Source: Dirofilaria immitis
Lineage: Eukaryota > Nematoda > Chromadorea > Rhabditida > Onchocercidae
Assembly: GCA_024305405.1 (NCBI GenBank)
Contig: JAKNDB010000103.1
Coordinates: forward strand, 1,302,001 to 1,366,000
Length of the DNA: 64,000 nucleotides
Direction: 5' to 3'
Position 1 is the first letter of the stretch. Every line of letters starts with the position of its first letter. The notes under the pieces were generated by a model. It was not told the DNA's origin. It saw only the letters and a list, made by a program, of their open reading frames with translations, and did no database searches. This document shows positions 13,140 to 27,082 of this stretch, one piece after another. The position numbers and the translations under genes are program-made.

Positions 13140-13310
13140 AGTTAAGAATCTATTTCAGAAAAACTAGCAAGAAAAAGAAAACTTTTTCTAATTTTGAATA
13201 AAAAATGTTTATAATTTTCTTGAAAATTATATATATATATATATATTTATCCTAATTTACATAAACATATATGTATATAGTTAAGAATCTATTTCAGAAA
13301 AACTAGTAAT
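13140..13310. repeat. Dispersed direct repeat, about 30 bp
   Basis: The stretch beginning AGTTAAGAATCTATTTCAG recurs at about 13140 and 13279 and is followed both times by AAAAACTAG. The copies are about 139 bp apart and flank a (TA)n tract, which suggests a local duplication. Confidence 0.7.
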
Positions 13311-13717
13311 AAAAAAACTTTTTTCTGTATTATATTTTAGTTCTTTAATCTTAATTTTGTTAATTTTATTTGTAAATACAGAAATTTATGGAAATTTTTA
13401 TATTTTTTTTGAAATTTTCTAAAAATTTTTTTATTAGGAAAGCTTATAAAATTTTGTTTTGCTGTATAGCATAGACAAAGAGAAATAAAAAGTAAATATT
13501 CAATAAATATTAGACGAATATATTTCAGTTAACAAATATTAATAATCTTTTGATATTATTATCAAAAAGTTTAATTTAAAGCATAAAGCATTTTGTTTCA
13601 GAAAAAATTTTTGAAATAATTTTTGCAACTTGGCCTATGACCCCTTACAGAGATGTAAATATTGATGAAAGAGGATAGAAAAGCTAATCTTCAATATAGT
13701 ATCATCCATTGGCTTAC

Positions 13718-13817
13718 TTTTGTTTACCGTAGAATTTATGATGTAGATATTGAATTGAAAGATTATTAGAAGTGATTACGGTGGCATTGGATTGTAAGGC
13801 GCCAATCAGTCGCTGTC
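13718..13817 (-). CDS. Exon-like island (speculative)
   Basis: On the minus strand a 100-nt open segment is flanked by a T-rich acceptor ending GAAG at 13818-13819 and a good donor (CAAAA/GTAAGC). It reads QRLIGALQSNATVITSNN and onward with varied amino acids and raised GC. No family is recognised and no joined neighbour exon was found. It could equally be a conserved non-coding element or chance. Confidence 0.2.
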
Positions 13818-13966
13818 CTTCAAACAAGAAAAAAAAATAAATAATAATAATAAAAGACGAAACGATGTCACCATCATTCTTCTCTTCCTCGCCTACAGTT
13901 TTCGTTACTTAAACTATCACTAACTGATGTCATCAACACTTCTATTATCTCTCTTATATATTTCTA

Positions 13967-14205
13967 CTCATATACTATATACTATATATAGGTATCCATT
14001 ATTCAATTTATAATTTCAAATTATATTCATTATTCAATTATAATTATATATCTCTGTACATTACATATTATATATAGTATCCATTTTTCAATTTCTAATT
14101 ATATTTTTACTCAAACATTATATACAATATATAAATATTCATCATTCAATTTGCAATTATATTTTTATTCATACATCATATATTGTACATAAATATTAGT
14201 TTACA
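13967..14205. repeat. Degenerate minisatellite, about four units
   Basis: A recurrent pattern, CATTATATA..ATATA..TATCCATTATTCAATTT..AATTATATTTTTA, is repeated about four times with a spacing of roughly 60-80 bp and many substitutions. It looks like an old tandem array in decay. Confidence 0.6.
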
Positions 14206-15387
14206 AATTCAAATTAGACAAAAAAATTTCGAAATATAAAAATATGAATTAAAGTATCAACTTGAAGTGTAAAATTGTATATGAATATTTGAAATATGAT
14301 TAAACAAAATAAAAGCCATTCAAATATAAATTAAAACAATGCAGATTAGACCAATTATTGAAGTGTAAATTAGTACAATAAAATTACTAAAGTTATAAAA
14401 TGAATAAAAATTGTTCAAATATAAATTATGAATTAGCCCGCAGTATCATATTTTTTTTCCTTTCCTTCATTATTCATTTATCATTTTGTTCTTCAAAAAT
14501 TTGACCTTTAACTATTTTTCTTTCTCTCTCTCTTTTTTGATATTTATAAAATGATAAGATTGAAAGGATAGAACTATTTATAATTGATTATACAATATTT
14601 CCCCAATCATAGGCTGCTTGTGAGTTAGCAAAATATGAAAAGTTTTTCAAAGGTTTTCTATTGTTTAACTCTCCCATTCTCTTCTTTCTCTCTTTCTCTT
14701 TTCTCATCACATAAATTATAAATTTTTCGAAGCAACTGTTAAATTTCAATAAAATATTTGAAATCTATAAATAATATATTGCTGATAAAGCATATAGTAT
14801 GTGTGTTGCATAGAAAATATTTGAAAACAATCAATCAAATTAAACTGAAAGGAAAAAATTATGTAATTAAATTAAATTGAATCAGACAAAATATCAAATT
14901 AAAATTATCGAAATAATGAATATACTAATTTGAAAACCATCGATGATATCACCTAAGGATATCGCTTAAAAGGAGAAATAGTGCCGAAATTGAAATAAAA
15001 TATATTTAAGCCAAACGGAAGCTTCTGATGTACTAATTCAAATTTAATCCATAAGAAAATCCAGAAATGATTTTCATCGAAACGTAATGAAAATTTTAAT
15101 TAAGTTAATGTATCATACAAAGCAAAATAAAACTTCTTCATGGTTATAACTCAAATATGAATTAAATTGATCGATTTAAATTGAATTGAATTTAATTAAA
15201 GTGAAAAATCTCTACGACATGCTATCAATTCGTTATATTCATTTTACCAAAGATATAAATCATAAGCTTATTTCCATAACAAATCTTTGCAATATAATTA
15301 TTTTGATTTCTATCATCAAAAATCATCCGACATATTGTCATTCTCATATTTTCTCTTTCCGATGGTTGCGTTTTCTTCTTCTTCTTG

Positions 15388-15690
15388 TTATTGTTTTTTT
15401 TTCAACCTCATTTTCGAATCCATTTTAAAAGATCGTTTGATTGGCGCCGTCATGTCATCCACCTGTATTTTATCCCCTGGTCTTTTCCCTTTTACCTTCC
15501 AACTCCCGGAAAATTTGCCCTCATATACTTTAACTTTTTTTCTTCCGATAAAAATATTTTCTCTCAAATATTCTACCGTATACTTTAGTCTTCGTGTTTT
15601 TTCAAACCAATCTGAAACATGAAATTTTCGAAGAAAATTTTCTAAAATTAATTCGATAACATTTTTTGTCATTTTTCTCCTTCCTTTCAT
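15388..15690 (-). CDS. 100-codon basic open frame, unidentified (doubtful)
   Basis: ATG at 15690 to TAA gives 100 residues with fairly diverse composition (YEGKFSGSWKVKGKRPGDK and a Trp-containing N-half) in a GC-elevated patch. It has no recognised domain and no signal peptide. The plus strand of the same patch is also open in more than one frame, so low stop density may explain it. A donor at AG/GTTGAA would remove the last residues. It is kept because it is the least low-complexity frame in the 32-kb gap. Confidence 0.2.
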   Translation of the reverse strand: MKGRRKMTKNVIELILENFLRKFHVSDWFEKTRRLKYTVEYLRENIFIGRKKVKVYEGKFSGSWKVKGKRPGDKIQVDDMTAPIKRSFKMDSKMRLKKKQ

Positions 15691-17799
15691 AAATTTATTA
15701 TGAATATGACAAGAAAAAAGAAGAAAGATTACGATAGCGTAATAGATTAAAAAACAGGTGGTTATAAAATTTGAAATTTTTAACTTTTTCTTTTTAAAAA
15801 TTACGTCCCATTTTCAATAATTATGAATGAATTATATTTTAATATGTAAAATCATTATATTTTATTCTTTAATCTTACTTTGTAAATAATTTCAACGAAA
15901 AATTTTATTTGAATGGATGTCGGCAATGTTGAAAATTCCCAAATTTTTGAAATTTTCCACAATTTGTTATTTTATTAGACTAATAAGTTGAAATGAATAT
16001 TTGTGACTTTTTAAAATATAATTTAGTTTTAAATAATTTTATAATTTTTCTTTTTTTTTTGAATATTAACATTGGATTAACTATTTTTAGATTAATTCAT
16101 AGCATATAATGGCGCCGATACTGTCTGTTATAGGTATTATTACTATTCATATTATTATTATCCGCCATTTCTTTCGTAATGAGCAGTATGATTTAATTGC
16201 TGAAGATTTACGGAACATTGATTTCAGTTTACTTCATATTCGAACTTTTTAGGTATTGTCAAAAGTTTTAAACATTTCTGATATACGACACTTTATCATT
16301 TGTTGCCTCTAAAAGATTAAATGTTTGAAGTAGTAACAAATTTACTTATAGACATAATTAAATAATAAGAATTCAAAAATCTTTTTACAACTTTTCCCAT
16401 TTCTTTTATTGAATTCTGATAAGTGCTTCTTTTTGAATTTATTTTTAAGGAAATCAAAAAATTTTAATTAGCAAAAGGAAAATTAAAACAATTTTTAAGA
16501 AAAAGGAGTCGAAAAATAAGTCATTGAACGATTTCTTTTGAAATATTTCATTTTAATTGTAATATTAGCTCAAAAATAATTGAATTCCGAAGGTTTGCAA
16601 TATGAATCGATCAAATATAATTTTTCTTCTTTTCTTAAAAACTTTTAAGAACTTTACTTGATTCTTCTATCATTTCCACTGTGCATTTTATGAATATATT
16701 TTACCCTTCTCAGAAATTAATGTTATTTTTCCTTAATTTTATCATTTTAAGTTCGAATGATTTGTTTCAACTTGGCAAAAAAATTTCTCAATTTAAATGA
16801 TATTCTTAATCTTAAATTGCTTTTTAACTTTTTGCTTTTACTTTTTTAATAAATCATAAAAGAATTTAAAAATATAAGTAAATCTAAAAATTAACGAATG
16901 AGATCAAACAAAAAGTTTGACGAAATTGAATAACGATAGAAATAAATTTTTAAAAAAGTTGATCTGAGAAAAATAAGTATTTTTATGAATATATCGAAAC
17001 AGAACGAGGATTTTTATTATTTATTATTTATATATTTATTCATTACTACAAGCATAAAACTTTTTACTCGAAAAAATTGTGATTAAAAATTAAGGCAACA
17101 ATTATTTTCAATTAAATTCATAATTTCAATGTCCCAATGCTTGCATTAGTTTTTGTTTTATAAAATTAAAAACAAATTATTGATAATTTAATATTATTGA
17201 CAAATTATTGTTGATTTATAGATTATTGACTTTAAGAATTGATTTACAACATGGTTAATTTGATTTCCATGAAGAAAATAAATATCTGAAATGCATGAAA
17301 TCTAATCATTTCATCAATTTCTTTAAACTTCTGTTATTGCTTAATCACTATTTATTTTTTTAATTTCGAATTTTCTCCACAGAATTTAATATATACGAAA
17401 TAAAATGCTGTTAAATCGATCCATAAAGATGGAAAAACTTTGTTCCTTTATTATTATTAATTAACAATAAATATTGATTTCCCTAATCAAATGGTAATAA
17501 ATCATTGGAACGATTAATTTGCAAACCAAGAAAATAAATTTAAGCTACAAATAGTCGAAAAAATTTATATAATTCAGAATCAAGATGCAATCATATTATC
17601 TAATCAGAATTCATAATCAATGTGCCAGTAATAATAGTTCATTTTAATTTTATTCGAACAGTTCAAATTATCTTGATTCCTGTTTATCATAATTTCAATA
17701 AGTTTGAGAATATTATAATGTAAAGCAATATTTTATCTGTAGAAAATTGATAAAAAATGTAAATATCATTTTCATTAAATCGTAATTCAAATAAAGTAA

Positions 17800-18170
17800 A
17801 TTCTCAATTTAATTGAAATTCAGTAACTGTTTAAAGTTTCTTAAATTTCATTCTTTAAACATTGAATATTATTTTCCTAATAAATTTTAATTTTCAATTT
17901 AATTGAAATTTGCCAATTCCCTAGATTTCTTAAATTTCATTTTCCTAGTATCGAGTGTTATTCTTCCAATGAACTTTAAATTGTTTAACAAATAGATAAT
18001 TGAAGCAAATAAAATTTTTATTTAATCGAAAGTTGTCACTTCATTAATTTTTTTTAATTTTATTTTTAAAGCATTGAGTACTACTCTTTTAGCGAACACT
18101 TGTGTATTTAATCGACAAACAATTTAAATAATTTAATTTGAAATTTATCAGTTACTTAAAATTGGTTAAA
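17800..18170. repeat. Degenerate tandem array, unit about 90-100 bp
   Basis: The pattern TCAATTTAATTGAAATT ... CTTAAATTTCATT ... ATTGAGT..TATT recurs about four times with increasing divergence. It has no coding content and looks like an old minisatellite. Confidence 0.55.
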
Positions 18171-19239
18171 TTTTGTTTTCCAAATATCCGAATTGCAAGA
18201 TAATCAAACGGCATGATATCATTTAAGATCCATATATAACACCAGATATGTATACATGAGGAAGTCCATATTCACCCCATGTGGTCCCCAATTCATTTCA
18301 TTTTTTCCTTTGTTTACATCATTCTTTCACCTTATATTTATGTATTACCGGATAACATATTTTTATATCTTAGTTAATGATGAAATATAACATGAACTTG
18401 AGATAAAACTTGAACTTGAAGAACAACTTGAAGTTGAAGTATAACTTGAACTTGTCGTTTCTTCAAAACTATTTAGCCAATGAGTTCTTTTTCATCGTTT
18501 TCACTACAATCACTCCCAACATTTATTTTTCATTGATAGGACCATTTCTGGATAATATCTGTGAAATATATTATATAACGAAAATACAAAATATAAGTTT
18601 CTTTTTCATTTCTTCTTAATCATACAAATGAAGATAAAATGATGTTCCGTGTCATTTGAATTATAATATGTATATTTTAGCTATTTTTTAAATTTATCAT
18701 TTTATTAGAATTAGAAATGAAAAATTTCCATATTTTTATACAAATTATTTGCAAAATCTTTTCTGAGTAAAATTTTAATATTTATCAATAATAACTGATT
18801 AAAATGATCAAAGGAATAATTGAAATAGAAACAAAGAAAAAGAAATATATGAAAATGTTAAAATTTATTCATTAAAAATATTTTTATTAATAAATAATAT
18901 TTAATAATGAAAAAATCTTTCCATTAATTAATAAAGAATATCTTTGTATATTTTCATTCTTTTACAAAATAAAATTTCGTTTTATTCATTCAGTAATAAT
19001 AACAAAAATAATAATTAGAAATTAAGTACGATGGAAAAATTTCCGATCAACTATTTTAGATTAACGATAAGTTGAAGTGAATATAGGCAGTATTTATATA
19101 TATGTAGATAGATAACCAAATAGATGGATACATTTTGAGATGATTTAAAATTATTGGTACGGATGAGTTCCTTCATTTGTAGCGTCCGCTTCATTGTTCC
19201 AATCTCATCAATTTCACAGCAAGATATCGTTGTTATTAC

Positions 19240-19240
<1 letters not shown>

Positions 19241-19329
<89 letters not shown>

Positions 19330-19410
19330 CCACCACCAATATCATTACCATTATCATCACAACCAATATCATCATTATTATCACCACCAATATCATCATT
19401 ATATCATCGT
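19241..19410. repeat. (CAT)n trinucleotide array
   Basis: About 29 uninterrupted CAT units (19241-19328) are followed by an interrupted CAC/CAA/CAT/TAT tail. The open frames across it are pure His, Ile or Met runs and have no gene context, so I do not call a gene. Confidence 0.95.
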
Positions 19411-19672
19411 CACTATTATTTTTTTCCTTTCTATCTAAATAACCTTCTTATCCTAATTTTTGGTATATTTCCAGAAAAGATAATAATTCCATTTTTTTTG
19501 ATACGTCGAAGCATTTTAACATATTTGTTACTATTTTTTTCTTTCCTTCCTTCTTTCTCTTCTTCACTTCTACTCTTTCCTAATCATTTTCCATCCATAA
19601 ATAAATAAACAGCCAACTTTCATTCATTCTAATAAATGCAAAATTGTGAAAAATTATTTCCTTTTTCTTTTC

Positions 19673-19697
19673 CTCTCTCTCTCTCTCTCTCTCTCCT
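19673..19697. repeat. (TC)n microsatellite
   Basis: A perfect CT run of about 25 bases in a pyrimidine-rich stretch. Confidence 0.85.
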
Positions 19698-20384
19698 TCC
19701 CATATTTCTATTCATCTCTTTCTTATTATTAATTTATATTTTATCATATGTACATACATTTGGTATACAAGCATAAATAAATAAATAAATATATCATATT
19801 TTTCTTCCTTAAATTTTTTTCTTTAATTTTAAGATTGCCTTTTCCTATTTTTTTTTAAAAATAATGATAATAAGAGAGATTAATTTTTATTGTATGAAAA
19901 TGATTGATTAATTTTGATAATTATTTTAGCTTTGATTATACATTAAGAAAATTTTAGAATTAATTTTGATAAATTTGATTAAGTAATGAATTTTTAAAAA
20001 TAATTTTAATTAAAATTAACACAAAAAAATTGCTTATTGCCTTTCGTTTTATTTAACTTTTCAATTATTTCATTTTTGCTAACATTTTAATATATACTAA
20101 ATAATATTTCTCCTTATATATACTAATTTTGGGATAATTTTATTTTCTATTTTATTCTGTTGTTTCAACAACAACTTTGCAAATTATGCCGATACGGTAG
20201 TTGAAATATGGTAGTGCGATATATAATAATCCTTTCTGCAATCCTTCTTTTAATTATCTCGTATTTCAAATTCAATTTTGATTTGATTTAGTTTTGTTTA
20301 TATTATAAGTACCGTATAAGTAGAATTATTTCATGAAGTACCTTGTCTTCTGCTCTCTTTCTAAGTATTCCTGCTCTCCCTCTT

Positions 20385-20422
20385 TCTCTCTCTCTCTCTC
20401 TCCTATATATATATATATATTA
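20385..20422. repeat. (TC)n-(TA)n compound microsatellite
   Basis: A CT run is followed directly by a TA run. Confidence 0.85.
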
Positions 20423-22803
20423 TTTGCAGAGTAGTAAATTTTTCTAAGAAATTATAAGCTTTCATTTGGAATTTTTAAGCTTAAAGGTTTAATTGTTGTT
20501 TAAATTTAATTTCAAAATTATAAGTCATATATATTTACGAATTTCAATTTTTATTTCATAATTTAATTATTTCTGCCTCTAATTTTGATTCAATTTTTTA
20601 AAAATGATATTATGGAATTAGCGAAAATGTGAATTAAATAAGAATTTATTTGCCAAAAATTTGAATAGAAAATAATTGAATATATTCTTTTTAAATTACT
20701 GTGCATTTAGATAGCCCTTTATGAAGGCTATTTGTTTATTCGATTAATTGATCACATGATTGTAATATTGCTTATTGGAAAATCTCAATTAAAATCAATC
20801 AATAATTTAATCCTTAGATAACTAAATAGAAGATCTTTCTTTCTCTTGAGTATAAAATCCAGGTATTATAGACTTTAATCTTTTTTTTTTAATTTTTATT
20901 TCAATTCCATCATCTTACTTTTCTTATAAGACAACAGATTGTGTTTGAAGTACTGCATCATATACTTCAAATCAAAATTTGACTTCATCTTCTTTGACCG
21001 ACAAGAAATATCTTATGTACCATTTCATATATTTCAAATTAAAATCTGACCTCTCTTTTCCCAAATATTTAAAGTATCATTTTATATATTTCAAATTTGA
21101 AGCACTACTAATGCATTACTATTTCATTTTAGGAATGCTTATTATTCGATTTTCTTCTATTTCTATTATTTATCTTCATCCTAAAAGAAATCAAAAGGTA
21201 TTTTATTACTGAAAATACTATTATTTTTGTTATTATGCAAATTAAGCTATAGGATATTCATATTTGTTGAAAATTATGCTCACTTCTATTCTCATCTCTC
21301 ATTTCGATTATTGAATATTGCTCAATAATTTCATTTAAATGTTATTTGTAAAATAAGAATGAATCATCATAAATTAGATGATGATTGCATATTGGATATT
21401 GAATAAAATGGTCAAAAATGAATTTAATACATAACAATTTAATGCTATTATAAATATTTTAAATATAATGAAAAAAATGAAAAAAAGGAATATGATAATT
21501 TCTCGAGAAAATTATCATTATCGGCATAAATGTGAATTTAGCATTCACTTCTTTTTTATATTTATAATGATGTAGTAGAAAAAATATTTAAAATAAGATG
21601 CAATTTATTTTTGTATTTATTTTTGATATAAAAAGATATCTTATTTAAAATAAAATTTTGGTTATTTTTAAATTTTAATGAAATAATTCAATGAAATAAC
21701 TTCTGACATTTATTATATTAACAATTTTTAAATTCAGCAAAAATTTTGTTATATTTCCGAAATTTTTTTCTTTTTAAAAAATAGGAAAAAAAGAAAAATA
21801 TTACTGACTTATCTTAATTTTAATTTTTTAATTTAGATTTATATATGAAATTTTTAAATTAATTATTCAAAATTTGTAAAAAGACCTATAAATTAAATAT
21901 TTCGTTCTAATCGAAGAAATGCCTTGCCTTGATAAACAGGTGACATTTGTAATTTATATCAGCTAAAAATGTTGAACAATTAGACAACTGTTTTAGCTTA
22001 GAAATTGTATCCGATGAACAGTCTTCGCTTATTTGTCATGTATTTTAATTTATTAGCTTAACAAAAGATCTTATTCCCTAATCATTCATATTTTTTACCT
22101 CAATTATATCATTTGATGATACATTGAATAGTATAATTATCGTATGTATTTATATGAGAATATATATATACTTACTATATACAGTATTCTAACAGTAATT
22201 AATATATAATAATTAAATGAAGTATTGCATTCCTTTCCTTCGCTTAATTTTTTATTTTCTTTTTCTAAGTAATAGCCATATCTTCGAAATGTTTTAATGG
22301 TTAACCAGGTAGAAACTGGAAAAGTGTATCGTTTAATTCGAATTTTAAGTATAATTGCATAAAAAGAATATGTATTTACGTGATTTACGTTATTTTTAAA
22401 TTAAAGCGATCAGAATAAAACATTTCGAAATTAATATTATTGTTTAAGTTTATGTGCAGGCAATTTGTTAATAAATTGGAAGTCAAAAAATAAAAATGAA
22501 AATTTTCTCTTTATGATTTCTGTTTTTATTCTCTTTAGATTCATCTGATTTTATTGTTTTCTAAGAAATTTCTAATATTTTAGAAGAAAATCATTTAAAT
22601 TTTATCTTTTTTTTGTTTTCGAAACTCATTCATTTAATAATGTCATTATAAATAATTAGTGCTACCAATCACACTCTTCACGTTTAATCTTCGACAAATC
22701 TCTTTTTGACCTTTAGATATTTACTTCATAAGTTGTGTAAGTATCGGAATCCTTTTAATGAGTTTGTGTTAATTATCCTATCTTTTTTGACTCTAATTAA
22801 CTT

Positions 22804-22867
22804 GTGTCGCCATGAAGTATATCGAATGAGATGATCGCTCACTTCACGTGTCGCCATGAAGATATCG
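22804..22867. repeat. Short direct repeat around GTGTCGCCATGAAG
   Basis: An identical 14-mer occurs at 22804-22817 and 22848-22861, each followed within a base or two by ATATCG. Both copies are GC-rich for this DNA. They may be a local duplication or paired protein-binding sites. Confidence 0.6.
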
Positions 22868-23660
22868 CCAGAAAAACGATTACAACAAAACAAAGGAAGC
22901 AAAGAAAATTGAAAAGAAATGGAAAAAAAAATCCATTAGCACTCACTTCGTTATTCTTCATACCGATCTTTGATATTTACCGATAAATATCGTTTACAAA
23001 TCGCATAGAATAGGCGATATTTGGGAATATTTCATTTGAAATGAATCTGGCATAAATTTCTAAACTATTTAACTTTATATAATTGAATATTTGAATCGTA
23101 ATATCATCTTGTATCATATGATTTCATTATTAATTTTCTTTATAACATGATTGTATTTTATCAGTTTTGAATTATCACTTTCTGATTATCAATTTAATCT
23201 ATAGTTAATTTCAGTTAAATGATTTAGGGTTAATCTTTTTGATATCGAACTGATATCATATCAATTTTAAAGTTACATCATTAATACCGCAAAATATAGC
23301 TTATACATTTTATTATATAAACCTAAAATTCTGATTGAAAGAAGAGTAAGAAAGAGTAAGCTTGTAATGTTTCTTTTAAAATCTTTAAAAGGAAAAGAAA
23401 ATCTAATTTTATTATACTTATTAATTATAGTCATATAATTTAATTAGCTTTTCTCTGTTCCAATAAATTCCATTGAGAGAAAGCTTCCGAATATTTCTAA
23501 CAAAAACCGGAAATCAGAAAGATATGAATATTATTCTCATAAAGACCGTAATAATATTATGGTACTCAACAGGAAGAAGAGATGCAAAAAGAAATAGGAG
23601 TTGAAGTTGATAAAGAGGAAAATGTCGGTATCGGCTTTCGACATTGATATATAACCCTCA

Positions 23661-23661
23661 G

Positions 23662-23693
<32 letters not shown>
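23661..23693. repeat. (TA)n microsatellite
   Basis: Two TATATA runs joined by a single CA interruption. Confidence 0.85.
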
Positions 23694-26600
23694 TCCTTTT
23701 ATAAAACAATGTACTTCAAACATCTGTTGAATGTTTGTTTGCTCAAGGAAAGCTAGGAATCCAGAAAGGAGTATACGGTAAGAGATATTCTATCGCCGAT
23801 TGATGGGATATCTTTAATATCGCCATCTGGTAAAAGTTCAATCATAGTTAGACGAAATTTGAGTTTTCAAAATTCACCCATTGCAAAAAAATTCTTTTAT
23901 ATCATAAATTTTTATTAAAGAAATATTTTAGTTATCATTTATAGGCCTTATTTTTTGAATGTGTCAAACATACAAAGCTAAAAAGGAACAAAAAAGGATT
24001 TCTAACTTTTCAAGAATATGTCACTTTCAAAAGTTAAATAGAAACTGTAAAATAAATATTGAAATAGTGTAATTAAATATAGATATATTTAAAAAGAATA
24101 ATAATTTAGATTAAAGCATATGTGAGATTTAAGAAATTTTAGAAAAACTAATGCAACACAATGTTAAAATTTATACTATTTTTTCCAATTTTATTCATTT
24201 AATTTTCTTTTTTTTTTACTTCAAAAAGTTCATTTTAATAAAATTACTAAGCAAAAAAGAAATGAAATAATAATTGAAACAATAAGAGATAATCATATTA
24301 TCGGACAGCGAGTTTGTATCAAAAGTTTATTACAATTTTATTTCAAAAAATTGAAATGTACTTAAATATTTAAAAATGAAAAAAAATCTGCGTTCGTTTT
24401 TATTACAACAGTGGCAATATTTTTTTATTTCTTTTTATGGCGTTTATCTAATGCCGCTAAAAACTTTTTATGTAAAACTTCTTTTTTAAAATGCTTCGGA
24501 AATACTTCAAAGCAATATTGATTGCTTACTATTATTCCGTTAATTGTTGGCAACAAATTCTTTTTAATCGATTTAAATTCAAAGTAGTAATTTTTTATCC
24601 TTTTAACTTGGCCATTTATTTCTCGTATGTATACAACGTACTTTTTCTTCCATAATTAAAAAAAATGAATTAATCAGAAAATCAAAGAGACAATAATAAT
24701 AATAATAATAAATGATACATATGAATCAACAAAGGAAGTAATATGATAAAAATGAACATCTAAAAATCTGGTGATAATTTCTGTTTATATTTTGATAGCT
24801 TCATTCCACATTTAGATGGGTTAATGATATACGAACAAACATATATGAGTGCGTAGTAGGTGGAATGTGTATGCTTAGGTATCTGAATATGTAAATGTAT
24901 AAATGTGTCGAAATAAACATATGAAATGAATCAAAGAATAATTTCTGTTCAAATTTATAATTTCATTCCAGGTTTGAATAGATGATAAATATGTGAAGAG
25001 AAACATATGTATATAAATATGTGATATGATTGTGTCTGGGCGTGTCATATAAAGAGTGAAAATGTTTCGATCATAATTCATTAGCTGTTTACATAGAAGA
25101 ATTTGAAGTTATAGTACCAATCGATCGGACAAATGGATAGATGATGGATGAATGGATCAATTGAATACAATCGAAGCAATGTTTCTCGGATCAAATAAAT
25201 ATATTATTATTTGTTTAACAACTGCTAAGTAAGCTATGCTATGATCGAAAAATATATGAAAGCATCACTTTCTTTTGTAATACATTCTCATGCCTTCTTT
25301 CTTTGTCATATTTTCTCTCTTTTTTCCTTTCAGTTTTTTTCCCATATACAAATTGTTTACCCGCTAGCTACTTGCATAATTTTTTTATTAGTTTATGCTT
25401 TGTCCGTTCCTATTTTTTTTTCTTTTTTCATATTTCCGTATTTGTCGAAACTTTTCATTTATTTATTATATTTTTATTTTTTGTTGAAATTAATTTTATA
25501 ATATTATTTTTGAATTCATCTTTGGCAATATCATATAAGATATATTATTTCAGTAATATTATTTTAAAAAATTGAAAGATATAATAAGAAAAAGGAAAAG
25601 GAATGAGAAGCAAAATGATAAGAGTTATCAGCAGCATAGATCTGATAATCTTCAATAACTTTTTCTTACATGAATATTAATCGATTTAAATAACATACAA
25701 TAGCATGATGGTACGAATCGGTACGATAATAGTTATCATTAATATAAATTTGATAAAATTAGTACTGATAACAAAAAGTATCGGGAATATTTAACAAGTT
25801 GTAGTTATTGCAAATATTATACGAGTATTATTGTTATATGAGTAGTTGTAATTTTAATAAAATTAACTTATTATTATATTAATTAATCAGTAGTAGTAAT
25901 TACTATATTATAGCAGTAGCAGTAATAGTATTATATGGTTGAAATATAATAGGCATAATATTTAAAAAAAAAAAGAAAATTAACCAAAAATGGATGATGA
26001 AAGATTTATTTGTACAGACGAAAAAAAATTGCCAAGCAAATATACAAATAGCAAATATACAATTTAAATCTCGAAATTTTTTTTCTCATTTGGATTAAAT
26101 CTTTTCGTTTTTCTTTGTTTTAATCTAAATCAATTAATGAAACATTTATATAAGTTTAAAATTAAATAAAATATTGCTATACTGATAAGGTATATTTTTG
26201 AATTGTACAACTTAAAATCATTATTTAAATGTGATATATAAAGAATATATGAGATCGTATTAAATCGATCAAAATATGTATTGTTTTATTTTTATAGCAA
26301 TATATATGTATAATTAATTATACAACTAATTAATATTATAATATGCTTATGTAATTAGGGAGATTATACAAAACTTGTGCAGAGTTTGCTGCAATTAATT
26401 AAATCAAATTAATTGAAATTTTATATGATATTTTATGAGTAAAAATTCGCCATTCTTTTTCCTTCTTTTCAGTTTTTATCATTCTCTCTTCTTTTATTTT
26501 CTAAAATATTTATTATAATTTACTAAATTACAAAATATTTCCTTCCGACTTTGGATTTTTTCTTAATGAAATTAAGAAAAATGAATTATTTTGAAATATC

Positions 26601-27082
26601 GAAAAGTGAATTTTTGTGTGTAATGCAAATAGATTTTTCTTTTTCAGTTAGTTCGCATAGAAAGAAGTACTTTGAATTTTCATTTATCTTTTTTTTCTGT
26701 TTGAAAAATAAAAAAAGTATGACAGAAAAATATGATATTTGGAAAAATTTTTGAAGATAACAGTTAAAATAGTAAAATGAAAAAAAGTTCTCGAAAGTAC
26801 ATTTAAATTTTTGGGAATGGTAAAGGAAATTGATTGTTAAGCTATTGTTTTTGTCTTTTTTTTCAAATTTTTAAAAGAACCAAAATTGTGGTGTAATTTT
26901 GTTTTCTAGTCAAGATAATAATCTTATATATTATTTGACACCAAATAATCTGATATAGCATGTAATAATTGACTATAAAAATTAGATTTAAAAATTTTTT
27001 ACGAATTTACTAGCAAAAATTCTCGAGTAAGATAATTCCTTGCCTTGTTATGCTGGAAAGGGCAAAGAAGAACAAGAGAATA

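Larger units (their letters stand above)
7132..13717. other. Gene-poor AT-rich region, left part of the large gap
   Basis: Upstream (on the minus strand) of the ZNRF start. It holds microsatellites at 8286-8359 and 8592-8615, a 27-bp direct duplication at 10384-10437, a split 30-bp repeat near 13140 and 13279, and the speculative exon at 8444-8502. I see no other conserved coding sequence. Confidence 0.5.
13818..19200. other. Gene-poor AT-rich region
   Basis: No recognisable gene. It contains the decayed minisatellites at 13967-14205 and 17800-18170, three GGCGCC sites (about 13799, 15443, 16112) in otherwise GC-poor DNA, and the doubtful open frame at 15388-15690. Confidence 0.5.
19411..27082. 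other. Gene-poor AT-rich region
   Basis: No confident gene. It holds microsatellites (19673-19697, 20385-20422, 23661-23693), a 14-bp GTGTCGCCATGAAG direct repeat at 22804 and 22848, and a GC-raised patch at 23560-23840 with short exon-like frames. Nothing else is recognisable. Confidence 0.45.

Noticed and set aside
19154..19442. Open frames with about 30 consecutive His, Ile or Met
   Set aside because: They are translations of the (CAT)n microsatellite, with no gene context or splice sites.
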